NCBI RefSeq assembly: GCF_003049575.1
Contig: NZ_PYWI01000013.1
Span: forward strand, 1-64,000
Reading direction: 5' to 3'
From: Lysinibacillus parviboronicapiens
GTDB taxonomy: Bacteria; Bacillota; Bacilli; Bacillales_A; Planococcaceae
Length of the DNA stretch: 64,000 nt
A program made the position numbers and the translations under genes. The notes under the pieces are model-generated. The model worked only from the letters and a program-made list of their open reading frames with translations. It was not told the DNA's origin and did no database searches. Every line of letters starts with the position of its first letter. Position 1 is the first letter of the stretch. Of the stretch, positions 1 to 6,588 are shown in pieces.

Positions 1-60
1 CTTCTTCGTACAATTGAAGGATATGTAGTTTTAACTCGAGTGAATGTTTACTTCGCCCCA
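1..60 (-). CDS. IS3-family transposase OrfA, N-terminal fragment (cut by window edge)
   Basis: Twenty codons from ATG at 60 read MGRSKHSLELKL and onward. This is the typical opening of the helix-turn-helix OrfA subunit that binds IS3-family ends. A Shine-Dalgarno AAGGGGAGC sits 6-7 bases upstream of the ATG. The remainder is beyond base 1, so intactness and the presence of OrfB cannot be judged. Confidence 0.65.
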
Positions 61-122
61 TAAAAATGCTCCCCTTAGATAAACAGATTTTATTTTTTAA
101 TCTGTCTACCTAATAGGGAGCA
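1..122 (-). mobile_element. End of an IS3-family insertion sequence
   Basis: The first 60 bases encode the N-terminus of an IS3-type OrfA transposase reading leftward out of the window. Upstream of it, a GC-rich end sequence (TGCTCCCTATTAGG read on the minus strand from about 122) resembles the terminal inverted repeats of IS3-family elements. The 70-122 stretch also forms a hairpin with ATGCTCCC/GGGAGCAT arms. The outer boundary at about 122 is inferred, because the other end and any target duplication are outside the window. Confidence 0.6.
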
Positions 123-231
123 TATCAAAATGAGCGCCTGGTCCTTTGTTTTTATATTTGTCTAAGGTGTATATATAACTCAATAGCTTCTATTGCAGAA
201 ATAGGTTTTAATTTAATTAAAAAATATATTA

Positions 232-873
232 TTAACTAACACTGTAAATACGATTAATGATCAATATATCTTCTGGTTTTTGTAATAAACCAGTAGGAAA
301 AGTACTTTCTAATTTTTCCTTTTTCCCTTCTCCCCATAATGCTCCAAAACTTTTGATACCAGCTGCTTTAGCAGCTAAAATATCTGTCGGCTGATCTCCA
401 ATATAAATACAATTCTTTGGTTCAATTTGTAACTCGTTAACTGCTTTTAACAACGGTGCAGGATTTGGTTTGTGCTCTTTACAATCATCTAGTCCTACAA
501 TAACATTGAAAAAAGGATAGAGCTTTGTTTTATGCAATTCCTGGATAACATATTTTTTATATTTAGATGATACAATTCCCATTGTTACCCCCCTATCTTT
601 TAATTCAGTTAACACCTTGTATATACCGTTATATTCCCCAACTTGGTCATTTATCATTTCGTAGTGTCTAAAAAATGATTCCAATACCTCTGTTTTTTGC
701 CCGCTAAACCACTCATCTATAATTCTAGTAATTGGTTTTCCATTTAAATAACTTTTTTCTTCATCGGTAAGTTGACTCTCCCTAATTGTTTCTATACAGT
801 GACAGCATGCTTGAATATACCATTTCTCGCTATCATGTAGTGTACCGTCTAGATCAAATAAAATAGTATCCAT
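232..873 (-). CDS. HAD-superfamily phosphatase (phosphoglycolate phosphatase-like)
   Basis: A 213-residue haloacid-dehalogenase hydrolase. Motif I DLDGTL is at residues 7-12 with the nucleophile and acid/base aspartates. Motif II is the serine in GIVSSK near residue 102, motif III is the lysine in KPNPAP near residue 135, and motif IV is GDQPTD near residue 159. The insert after motif I is an all-helical cap (subfamily IA), typical of phosphoglycolate phosphatase and beta-phosphoglucomutase relatives. The substrate cannot be assigned. AGGGGGAAGT precedes the ATG. It lies 25 bases downstream of the NUDIX gene and is probably co-transcribed with it and the LOG-family gene, which would make a small metabolite-repair operon. 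Confidence 0.85.
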   Translation of the reverse strand: MDTILFDLDGTLHDSEKWYIQACCHCIETIRESQLTDEEKSYLNGKPITRIIDEWFSGQKTEVLESFFRHYEMINDQVGEYNGIYKVLTELKDRGVTMGIVSSKYKKYVIQELHKTKLYPFFNVIVGLDDCKEHKPNPAPLLKAVNELQIEPKNCIYIGDQPTDILAAKAAGIKSFGALWGEGKKEKLESTFPTGLLQKPEDILIINRIYSVS

Positions 874-898
874 ACTTCCCCCTTAGCTGATTCATTTT

Positions 899-1303
899 TC
901 ACTTCAACTGTTTAAGAGCATAGTCTGTTGTAATCGTAATGTTTTCGGGTATATCATCTATAGGGAACCATTGCACTTGCTCTAAAGCATGGGGCTCTTT
1001 ATTATGTACTTTACCATTTGTAATATGAGCGATGAAAGTAGGAGCAACATAATGAACATCTTCTGATTGAACGATATGATTTGTAACACATACTAATCGT
1101 TCAATTTCGATGTCAACCCCAAGCTCTTCCTTAATCTCACGTATAACAGCATTTTCTATCGTCTCCATATAATCGACCTTCCCACCAGGTAAACTCCAGT
1201 AGCCAGATTCAGGCGATTTCTTACGTAATACAAGTAAAATCCGGTTATTCTCATCTAATATAACTGCTCCAACTCCGACTTTTGGTAATTTTTCTTTTTT
1301 CAT
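899..1303 (-). CDS. NUDIX hydrolase
   Basis: A 134-residue NUDIX protein. The NUDIX box GX5EX7REUXEEXGU is complete: GGKVDYMETIENAVIREIKE followed by ELGVDI, residues about 39-64. It should hydrolyse a nucleoside diphosphate linked to another moiety, using metal bound by the REXXEE glutamates. The length and lack of extra domains fit the MutT/ADP-ribose-pyrophosphatase-like group, but the substrate is not predictable. AAGGGGGAATAATA precedes ATG. It sits between the LOG gene (70 bases upstream) and the HAD phosphatase (25 bases downstream), all on the minus strand. Confidence 0.88.
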   Translation of the reverse strand: MKKEKLPKVGVGAVILDENNRILLVLRKKSPESGYWSLPGGKVDYMETIENAVIREIKEELGVDIEIERLVCVTNHIVQSEDVHYVAPTFIAHITNGKVHNKEPHALEQVQWFPIDDIPENITITTDYALKQLK

Positions 1304-1373
1304 TATTATTCCCCCTTATAAAGACCAGCTTAGTTAATTGTTTCAAAAGCAGAGCTTAAGTTTAAACAAAATG

Positions 1374-1946
1374 TTAATTATTTTGATATGTTTTAATTGC
1401 TGGAGGCACATAAGCTAAACATTTTTCTAATAGCAGTAATACGTCATTATCTACTAAAAGTGCATTTCGATACTGTGTTTGTAAAAATTGTTCCTCTTGC
1501 ATATGATCAAATAATGCTATAAGTAAATCATAATAATGATTAATGTTTAAAATTCCACAAGGTTTTTGAATTAAACCAATTTGATTCCACGTGAACACTT
1601 CAAAAAATTCTTCTAATGTACCCGGGCCACCAGGTAAAGCTATAAAGCCATCAGCTAGCTCCATCATTTTACTTTTACGCTCATGCATAGAATTTACAAC
1701 AATAAGCTCTGTTAAATGTTTATGAGAAATTTCTCGGTCCTCAAGTAATGTTGGTATAACACCAATGACCTTGCCCCCTTCCCTAAGAACTGTGTCTGCT
1801 ACCGTTCCCATTACACCTACACTAGCTCCACCGTAAATTAATGTAATATTTCGTTTAGCTAATTCTTTCCCTAAAAGTATAGCTCCTTCTCTGTAAGCTT
1901 CAGAAGCCCCTATGCTGGATCCGCAAAAAACTGCAATGCTTTTCAT
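1374..1946 (-). CDS. LOG-family protein (TIGR00730 type)
   Basis: A 190-residue Rossmann-fold protein of the LOG/TIGR00730 family, annotated as cytokinin riboside 5'-monophosphate phosphoribohydrolase. In bacteria these enzymes cleave the N-glycosidic bond of nucleoside 5'-monophosphates. The N-terminal FCGSSIG nucleotide-binding loop (residues 7-13) and the diagnostic PGGPGTLEE motif (residues about 104-112) are intact. It resembles B. subtilis YvdD, but I do not assert orthology. A strong GGAGGAAAAT precedes the ATG. It is first in the minus-strand series with the NUDIX and HAD genes. Confidence 0.85.
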   Translation of the reverse strand: MKSIAVFCGSSIGASEAYREGAILLGKELAKRNITLIYGGASVGVMGTVADTVLREGGKVIGVIPTLLEDREISHKHLTELIVVNSMHERKSKMMELADGFIALPGGPGTLEEFFEVFTWNQIGLIQKPCGILNINHYYDLLIALFDHMQEEQFLQTQYRNALLVDNDVLLLLEKCLAYVPPAIKTYQNN

Positions 1947-2141
1947 GTAATTTTCCTCCGTATTAGGCTATATTCTTTTATAGTATAATTTAACTTATAC
2001 AAAATAGGAAATGGGCATTAATCTACTTTTTTTACAAATATAGAAATACTGTCCATAAAAAAGGCCACTTTAATCAATCAGACTAATCCCAGTCTTAAAG
2101 ACAGGGGTCAGTCCTTTAGCTATCTTGGCTTTGTTGTTTAT

Positions 2142-2523
2142 TTACTGTTTGCTTCTACGTTGTTGAATAGTAATTTGCAATCCAATCAAACGATCCGTAG
2201 TCATGGTACCATTCTGTAAATCTTTCAGATGTGAAGCTTGAATGATACCATCTTTAACAGCCTGTGCAATAAAGTTTTCTGTTTCAGTTTTCATAGCTGG
2301 TGAACCTGGATTCCAATTTGTCACTTTAATTTCCTCCTTTTTGTCTTCCACAATTAATTGAACTTGTCCTTTACTATTAGTTGGGACATTTATTTTTCCC
2401 TCTAATTTGTATCCCTTTAGCATTATCCAATTAGCTTTTACTTCAAAGTGAGGACGGTCATACCCCTCTTTTCGTTAATGTAAGTCCACCAAAATATTGT
2501 GAGAAAAGATTATGTTTAATCAT
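2142..2523 (-). pseudogene. Unknown small protein gene split by a +1 frameshift in a G run
   Basis: From ATG at 2523 (SD GGAGGG) the frame reads MIKHNLFSQYFGGLTLTKRG and then meets a stop. If one G of the GGGG run at 2463-2466 is dropped, the frame continues YDRPHFEVKANWI directly into the downstream frame MLKGYKLEGKINVP, ending at 2142. That joins to about 126 codons. The 93-codon downstream part can be read alone from ATG at 2423, but no good SD precedes it. I do not recognise the family. It follows the 45-codon membrane gene at 17 bases. Confidence 0.5.
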
Positions 2524-2540
2524 TGTTCAGCCCTCCACAA

Positions 2541-2678
2541 TTAATATTCTTTCTTTTTCATTGCATCTGATAGCCCACGCTTATATGCTTCATCTAACTT
2601 CTTGCGATGTGTTACCTCATTGGCAATAGTAGACACTATTATAAATACACTTAGGAATACGATTATCCATGACTCCAT
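2541..2678 (-). CDS. Small single-span membrane protein, 45 aa
   Basis: ATG at 2678 opens a 45-codon frame. One hydrophobic segment (residues about 4-20, WIIVFLSVFIIVSTIA) is followed by a basic, helical tail (HRKKLDEAYKRG...KKKEY). AGGTGGTG upstream is a passable ribosome-binding site. Such single-span peptides are common in phage-derived and sporulating-Firmicute DNA. No function can be given. It probably shares a transcript with the frameshifted gene immediately downstream. Confidence 0.5.
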   Translation of the reverse strand: MESWIIVFLSVFIIVSTIANEVTHRKKLDEAYKRGLSDAMKKKEY

Positions 2679-2840
2679 GTGACACACCACCTCTCAAGGC
2701 ATAATATTCGATAGTAATCTAACCATTTCATTATCAAAAAGGAAAATAACTTGATATTTACCAAAAATATGGTATTGTAATATTTAGTAAGATTTATAAT
2801 AAAATCCTACTAAAAATAAATCAAAGGGAGTTGTAAAAGT

Positions 2841-3251
2841 ATGAAAAAATTAATTGTAGTTCCGTTAGCTGCTTTAACATTAGGTTTTGGATTTTCAGGT
2901 GATATTGCAAGCGCAAGTGAATCTAACATTACTAATACTGTTCCTGTGATGATGGAAATGGCTGCAATTGAACTACTAATTGACGTCACTGATAAGACAG
3001 AAGACGGGTTTTACAATGGTTCATTTGATGTAGATGAAAGTCGACAAGTGAGAATGTATATTAAAAACAACGGTGATGTACCTATTACAGTTAAAGTAAA
3101 AAAAGGTAAAACTAATATAGTTGACGAAACAATAAAAGCAAATGGTCAAAAAGAAATTACTAAAAATTTAACTGATGGTAGTTATTCTTTCAGTATTGAT
3201 GCAAAAGGTTCCGAGGTTGGCTTTCAATTTAGAGCAGTAGGATTGGATTAG
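2841..3251 (+). CDS. Secreted protein of unknown function, 136 aa
   Basis: Starts at ATG 2841 behind AAAGGGAGTTG. A classical signal peptide (KK, hydrophobic core to about residue 20, likely cleavage after ASA near residue 27) is followed by a hydrophilic region of alternating charged and beta-branched residues (about 50-136), suggesting one beta-sandwich domain of the kind that stabilises extracellular proteins. No cysteines and no anchoring motif are seen. It is monocistronic, with its own terminator at 3298. I do not recognise a family. Confidence 0.7.
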   Translation: MKKLIVVPLAALTLGFGFSGDIASASESNITNTVPVMMEMAAIELLIDVTDKTEDGFYNGSFDVDESRQVRMYIKNNGDVPITVKVKKGKTNIVDETIKANGQKEITKNLTDGSYSFSIDAKGSEVGFQFRAVGLD

Positions 3252-3297
3252 ATCACCTACCCTAATTTTAAAAATAGGATATTAATGTATTTCTATT

Positions 3298-3357
3298 AAA
3301 AAAGAGTGTCTGTCCTAAAGTCGTTTTTTAATTACTTTTGAGACAGGCCTCTTTTAC
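3298..3357 (+). terminator. Rho-independent terminator after the secreted-protein gene
   Basis: An imperfect ~22-bp stem (AAAAGAG...TGTC... paired with ...GACAGGCCTCTTTT) closes on a T-rich loop and ends in a T run. Confidence 0.6.
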
Positions 3358-3437
3358 TTGTTTTACACTCACTCTTCATCCCTCCACAATTCATAGTGAT
3401 TGCTCATTAGCTTTTATAGTCTGTTTAGCTTTCGACT

Positions 3438-3590
3438 TTATATCTTCAAGACTGCATCAAACTCCGCCCTATCGGTTACTAGTACATGCCAGTGCTCTTC
3501 GGTATCTAATGTTCCTAAGATACTTACTCACCCGTAAACTAGTCCATTGTTATTTGTATGGCTGTTTGATACAGTATTCAAGGCATAATA
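3438..3590 (-). pseudogene. Possible gene-tail remnant with in-frame stop
   Basis: The minus-strand reading LGTLDTEEHWHVLVTDRAEF...VLKI stop (stop at 3438-3440) looks protein-like. It continues upstream through one TGA (3528-3530) into YALNTVSNSHTNNNG. No start is visible. It could be chance, and I give it only as a possible remnant of a phage gene. Confidence 0.22.
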
Positions 3591-3616
3591 AAAAGCCACA
3601 CCTGGTTAGGTGTGAC
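3588..3616 (-). terminator. Terminator, minus strand
   Basis: Read leftward: GTCACACC, six-base loop, GGTGTGGC, then TTTTTATT. It fits termination of transcripts from the 3772-4179 regulator gene. Confidence 0.65.
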
Positions 3617-3771
3617 TCGTTGCTTGTTTGCGAAACACACGTACAAGCGAACGTGGTTATTATTGTAAGGCAATTTAGTGTACGCATTTCCGTGCGCTTT
3701 TTGATACTACTATCATATAACGGTTTTTCAATAGTTTCAGCCTCTACTTAGTAAGGTACTATTTTAATACC

Positions 3772-4179
3772 TTACTTTGATGAAACTTTTTCAGCATACT
3801 CCATCATACGCATGATGTTTGCGTGCTTAATCTTGATGTAATTCGTACTGTAATTTAATTCGTTAGCAATTGTTTCGAGCGTCTTGCCTTCCACATGCTT
3901 ACGATAAAGGATTTTATATTCAAGCCCATTAAATGTACAAATCAGCTTCTTTAAATCATGTAGGTCGTTCATTTTATGAGCCAATTCATATTCGATTGCT
4001 TCTATTTTTTCTTCTACATTCGCCCCGAGTGACTTGGCTTCTAACTTAAACATACCTAAGTCATTTACGTTCTCCCAACGGTTTAATTCATGTTTGGTTT
4101 TAGTAAGGTTGAATTCAAGGTATGCTATTTCTTCCTCGAGTTTACGATAATCCTTCAACCATTCGTACATGTGCAGCAC
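3772..4179 (-). CDS. Phage-type sigma-like HTH regulator (RinA/ArpU-like)
   Basis: A 135-residue protein with two parts. Residues about 5-75 are an acidic/basic heptad-rich coiled coil. Residues 85-125 form a sigma-70 region-4-like helix-turn-helix (LYRKHVEGKTLETIANELNYS...YIKIKHANIMRMM). This architecture is typical of late-gene transcription activators in Gram-positive prophages (RinA/ArpU families). It suggests that the accessory region is derived from a prophage or similar element. No other late phage genes are nearby, so it is an isolated survivor. The family name is inferred from architecture only. Confidence 0.6.
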   Translation of the reverse strand: MLHMYEWLKDYRKLEEEIAYLEFNLTKTKHELNRWENVNDLGMFKLEAKSLGANVEEKIEAIEYELAHKMNDLHDLKKLICTFNGLEYKILYRKHVEGKTLETIANELNYSTNYIKIKHANIMRMMEYAEKVSSK

Positions 4180-4318
4180 CTACCTTTTTTAATCTTTATA
4201 TAATTCTCAATAATTACCTGCAAAATAATGACTTCTTTATTTGAATCTCCTAATATTTCCAAAAGAAATATTTTGAATTTATTGAAATTTCCTGTAATTT
4301 ATGTTAAAACTTAAACTA

Positions 4319-4716
4319 CTAGGGGATTTAACTAGACTGGAGGAATAATAATGACAAAAAAGATTAATAGTCGTATTTTTGGTTTTAGTTTACTATCAGC
4401 TTTACTTCTTTCTTTTTTCATCTATCCATCTGGTAATGTTTCAGCAGCACAAGAGAGTATTATCCAAAGCTCTAATACAAGTGAGGGAAATATCAGTCCT
4501 CTAGCAATAAGAGAAATATATGTCACTAAATACACTACAACTTCATCGTTCCCACCAGGGCAAAAGTATTTCACTCATAGAGATGGAGATTTTCTTTACT
4601 CAGGTACACTAACTCTTTTTGAATATGTGCACGATCCTGATGCAGGATTATACTTTGCAACATATAAAGGCTGGCTTAAAATTCAGTAAAAAGGCATAAT
4701 AATTTAAATCCCCTAG
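4319..4716. repeat. Perfect 13-bp inverted repeats bracketing a secreted-protein gene
   Basis: CTAGGGGATTTAA at 4319-4331 and its exact reverse complement at 4704-4716 enclose the 4351-4689 gene with its SD. The right copy is followed by a run of seven T. The unit sits beside stem-loop repeat copy 1, whose expected downstream gene is missing. This suggests either an inserted cassette or a transcript whose ends can pair. Confidence 0.45.
4351..4689 (+). CDS. Secreted protein of unknown function, 112 aa
   Basis: ATG at 4351 follows GGAGGAATAATA. Residues 1-33 form a signal peptide (KK, long hydrophobic core, cleavage near VSAA). The mature part of about 79 residues is aromatic-rich (YVTKYTTTSSFPPGQKYF, GDFLYSGTLTLFEYV) with many tyrosines and few charges, so a small beta protein is likely. 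No family is recognised. The gene is bracketed by perfect 13-bp inverted repeats. Confidence 0.65.
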   Translation: MTKKINSRIFGFSLLSALLLSFFIYPSGNVSAAQESIIQSSNTSEGNISPLAIREIYVTKYTTTSSFPPGQKYFTHRDGDFLYSGTLTLFEYVHDPDAGLYFATYKGWLKIQ

Positions 4717-4744
4717 TGTTTTTTTAATTAGCTCGTCACTTCTG

Positions 4745-4784
4745 CTGCACAATATCTTTCAGACACGATCCTCAAATTGTTCAG
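4745..4784 (-). repeat. Stem-loop repeat, copy 1 (full)
   Basis: Arms CTGCACAAT and ATTGTTCAG (one mismatch) around the conserved core TCTTTC.GACACGATCCTC. No minus-strand gene follows it; the inverted-repeat-bounded unit lies there instead. Confidence 0.8.
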
Positions 4785-4884
4785 TAATTAAACCCATTTC
4801 CGAATAATTCCTAGTTATCCAAAAATCATTTAACCCCAATAACCGTTACGTTTAGCGTTACATGCTGTCTTGATGTATTTAAAA

Positions 4885-5010
4885 CTATATATCCTTATTC
4901 CTCTTTTTTCTTTTTATATCCCATATATCTAATTTAACGAATACATAGCATAAAATCGCACAAATAAGAATAGCGCCGCCCATAAATACAAAAAACCATA
5001 TCCATCCCAT
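4885..5010 (-). CDS. Small membrane protein, 41 aa
   Basis: ATG at 5010 opens a 41-codon frame. One hydrophobic span (residues 3-26, WIWFFVFMGGAILICAIL) is followed by a basic tail (DIKRKKRNKD). GGAGGG lies 13 bases upstream. A TTG start at 5031, giving a 7-residue extension, is an alternative. A degenerate copy of the stem-loop repeat lies immediately upstream, as for the other small minus-strand genes of this region. The function is unknown. Confidence 0.5.
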   Translation of the reverse strand: MGWIWFFVFMGGAILICAILCYVFVKLDIWDIKRKKRNKDI

Positions 5011-5028
5011 AATTTTCTCGTTGCCCTC

Positions 5029-5059
5029 CAATCTCTTTTGGATCTTTAAATTATTCAGT
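5029..5059 (-). repeat. Stem-loop repeat, copy 2 (degenerate)
   Basis: CAATCTCTTTTGGATCTTTAAATTATTCAG aligns with the core and right arm of the family. It lies directly upstream of the SD of the 41-aa gene. Confidence 0.55.
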
Positions 5060-5155
5060 AATTTTTCAATCTAAACATTTTTTCTTTCCCTACTGCTTTA
5101 ATGCATATTTTCTTTCATATTGCTAAGGATTATACTTATCGCTCAACAACAGGCT

Positions 5156-5293
5156 TTTTTTATCTATTCAAGGCAATTCACTATACAAACATAGCTATAA
5201 CTTCATATTAATAATAGTGTAAAGCTAATTTAGCCTTACAAGATATCAAGATCACTCCTTTCTTGAACAATGGGTCACTCCCACACGTGACCC
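5156..5293 (-). repeat. Diverged ~135-bp duplicated unit, copy 1
   Basis: Contains a GGGTCAC...GTGACCC hairpin (5272-5293). Read leftward, this is followed by an SD-like AAAGGAG, a GCTAA/TTAGC hairpin and the conserved stretches TTTGTATAG and ATTGCCTT. It is homologous to 5335-5468. No conserved protein frame was found between the two copies. Confidence 0.55.
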
Positions 5294-5300
5294 TTGTTTA

Positions 5301-5330
5301 CCGTAGTGTGTAATAACGCTGCGGTTTTTT
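5301..5330 (+). terminator. Terminator-like hairpin between the duplicated units
   Basis: CCGTAGTG, eight-base loop, CGCTGCGG (two G-T pairs), then six T. Confidence 0.5.
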
Positions 5331-5334
5331 ACTT

Positions 5335-5468
5335 TTTAATCTATTTCAAAGGCAATGAACTATACAAACCTAGTTATCCAATCATATAAATAGTAGTGTT
5401 AAGCTAATTTCGCTTAGCTTGGCACCTCCTGAATTGTTAGTTCTGGGTCACTTTCCTACGAGTGACCC
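5335..5468 (-). repeat. Diverged ~135-bp duplicated unit, copy 2
   Basis: Same layout as 5156-5293: GGGTCACT...AGTGACCC (5445-5468), an SD-like CAGGAGG, then a perfect AAGCTAA/TTAGCTT hairpin with a GCGAAA loop, TTTGTATAG and ATTGCCTTTGAAATAG. Confidence 0.55.
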
Positions 5469-5513
5469 TATAATATTTGTTTAGTAATCCCATTTGTCTC
5501 TTAGAAATTCTTT

Positions 5514-5630
5514 TCATACAGTTGGAATGGTATTAAACCCCATTACATATATTAGTTTCGGGATAGCTACTTTTACATCGCCCCAGACTGTAATTGCCTT
5601 TTGCTAGCCCACCATTCCCAACCCAAGCAT
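5514..5630 (-). pseudogene. Small gene remnant with an in-frame stop
   Basis: ATG at 5630, with SD AGGAGAGGAAG directly after half-repeat copy 3, reads MLGLGMVG, then TAG (5604-5606), then QKAITVWGDVKVAIPKLI and on to TGA at 5514. The start context and the protein-like second part suggest a short gene inactivated by one nonsense mutation. The family is unknown. Confidence 0.3.
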
Positions 5631-5639
5631 CTTCCTCTC

Positions 5640-5656
5640 CTGCACAATATCTTTCG
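5640..5656 (-). repeat. Stem-loop repeat, copy 3 (half)
   Basis: CTGCACAATATCTTTCG matches the left arm and part of the core. It ends 9 bases before a start codon, with an SD between. Confidence 0.6.
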
Positions 5657-5661
5657 ATTGC

Positions 5662-5846
5662 TTAATATGGACTTATAATGCCAAACACCACATACCCTTC
5701 TTTTTGTTCATAATTCTTAACGTAAGTAATAACTCTTTCAGTCCATCGTCCTGTCATTTTTTCTCCATCAAATTCATTTAAAAACACAATGTCTTCGTTT
5801 CGAATGCTGCACGTCTCTCGCTAAATCCTTTTAGGAATTCTCTCAT
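5662..5846 (-). pseudogene. DUF3850/ASCH-like protein remnant
   Basis: ATG at 5846 (SD GAAGGGTG) opens MREFLKGFSERRAAFETKT. After a frame change near 5785 the text EDIVFLNEFDGEKMTGRW...VITYVKN...KEGYVVFGI runs to TAA at 5662. The FETK..., TGR and EGYVV.GI signatures are those of DUF3850, a PUA/ASCH-like RNA-binding domain frequent in phages. The middle of the domain is missing and the frames do not join, so it is a decayed copy. A stem-loop repeat lies just upstream. Confidence 0.5.
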
Positions 5847-5862
5847 CCTATCACCCTTCTTT

Positions 5863-5893
5863 CTGTTCATTTTCTTTCTGACACGAATTTCAT
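5863..5893 (-). repeat. Stem-loop repeat, copy 4
   Basis: CTGTTCATTTTCTTTCTGAC followed by ACGA keeps the left part and core, and the right arm is degenerate. It ends 16 bases before the start of the DUF3850 remnant. Confidence 0.65.
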
Positions 5894-5898
5894 TATGC

Positions 5899-6246
5899 CT
5901 AGTTAACCCAATCAACTAAGCCGCGATTTATTAACTCGTCGCACAAATTTCGTAATTGTTGTTCTGTGTTACCTTCATCGTTGAATCCGATGCGATAAAA
6001 AGCATCTCCCATTTCCCACAATTCAGGACCTCTTGTTAAAAATTGCGACATAATTAAATCGCAAATACCCTCTCCGTTACTATAAACTTCGATTTTTGTA
6101 GAAAATCTAAAAGTGTCAGGCACGTCCATTACAATAGTATTTTTTTGAATAAAGCCGTCACCTTCTTTAAAAGCTCCACCATTTACGCTTAAACCTTCAA
6201 AATCAGTGATATTAGTTTTTTCCTTAAATCTTAAAATTTTTGTCAA
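5899..6246 (-). CDS. Hypothetical phage-like protein, 115 aa
   Basis: Reads from TTG at 6246 behind AAAGGAG with 9-base spacing (no better ATG exists) to TAG at 5899. It is a soluble alpha/beta protein, MTKILRFKEKTNI... to ...LCDELINRGLVDWVN, with no recognised motif. The size, single-gene setting and stem-loop repeats on both sides fit the series of small, probably phage-derived genes here. The frame is intact. Confidence 0.6.
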   Translation of the reverse strand: MTKILRFKEKTNITDFEGLSVNGGAFKEGDGFIQKNTIVMDVPDTFRFSTKIEVYSNGEGICDLIMSQFLTRGPELWEMGDAFYRIGFNDEGNTEQQLRNLCDELINRGLVDWVN

Positions 6247-6263
6247 TTTCCATTTCTCCTTTA

Positions 6264-6304
6264 CTCAACATAATGATTCTGAAACGAATACTCATATTGT
6301 GCAG
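6264..6304 (-). repeat. Stem-loop repeat, copy 5
   Basis: A diverged copy with arms CTCAACATAAT / ATATTGTGCAG around ATTCTGAAACGAATACTC. It ends 17 bases before the TTG start of the 115-aa gene, with AAAGGAG in between. Confidence 0.6.
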
Positions 6305-6390
6305 TAAATGAATCCATTCATAGTTCTAAAAAATTCCTAATTATGTTATTCTTTTGTAATACATCATTCCAAATATTGGGAGGTATCAGA

Positions 6391-6522
6391 ATGGCCCTAA
6401 AGATTGTTAAAACTCTTTTATCTATTGTTATAGTGTTCTTGTATTATTTGGGATTTTGGACAGAAACCTTCACTTTGAAAATTGTTTTATTCTTTCTTAT
6501 GGTCATCTTTATTTTGAAGTAG
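6391..6522 (+). CDS. Small hydrophobic membrane protein, 43 aa
   Basis: ATG at 6391 is preceded by GGGAGG at good spacing. The peptide is almost entirely hydrophobic, with two possible spans (residues 4-20 and 29-42) separated by FWTETFT and a lysine at the C-terminus. It is the only plus-strand gene between repeat copies 5 and 6. No family is recognised. Confidence 0.5.
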   Translation: MALKIVKTLLSIVIVFLYYLGFWTETFTLKIVLFFLMVIFILK

Positions 6523-6570
6523 GTGTTGAAACTGGTAAGAAGCAAAAGAACAGCATTTAATGTGATAATT

Positions 6571-6588
6571 CTGCACAAAATCTTTCAG
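6571..6588 (-). repeat. Stem-loop repeat, copy 6 (half)
   Basis: CTGCACAAAATCTTTCAG abuts the stop codon of the neighbouring gene. The right half is absent. Confidence 0.6.

Larger units (their letters stand above)
3358..3771. other. Gene-poor decayed stretch
   Basis: No convincing intact gene. A long plus-strand frame across it lacks codon bias and an SD. On the minus strand, 3438-3590 reads as a gene tail (see the next entry). A hairpin GTAAGGTA...TACCTTAC sits at 3751-3773, just after the regulator gene. Confidence 0.5.

Noticed and set aside
3338-3751. 137-codon plus-strand frame
   Set aside because: No SD, no codon bias; it runs through a terminator and across minus-strand signals.
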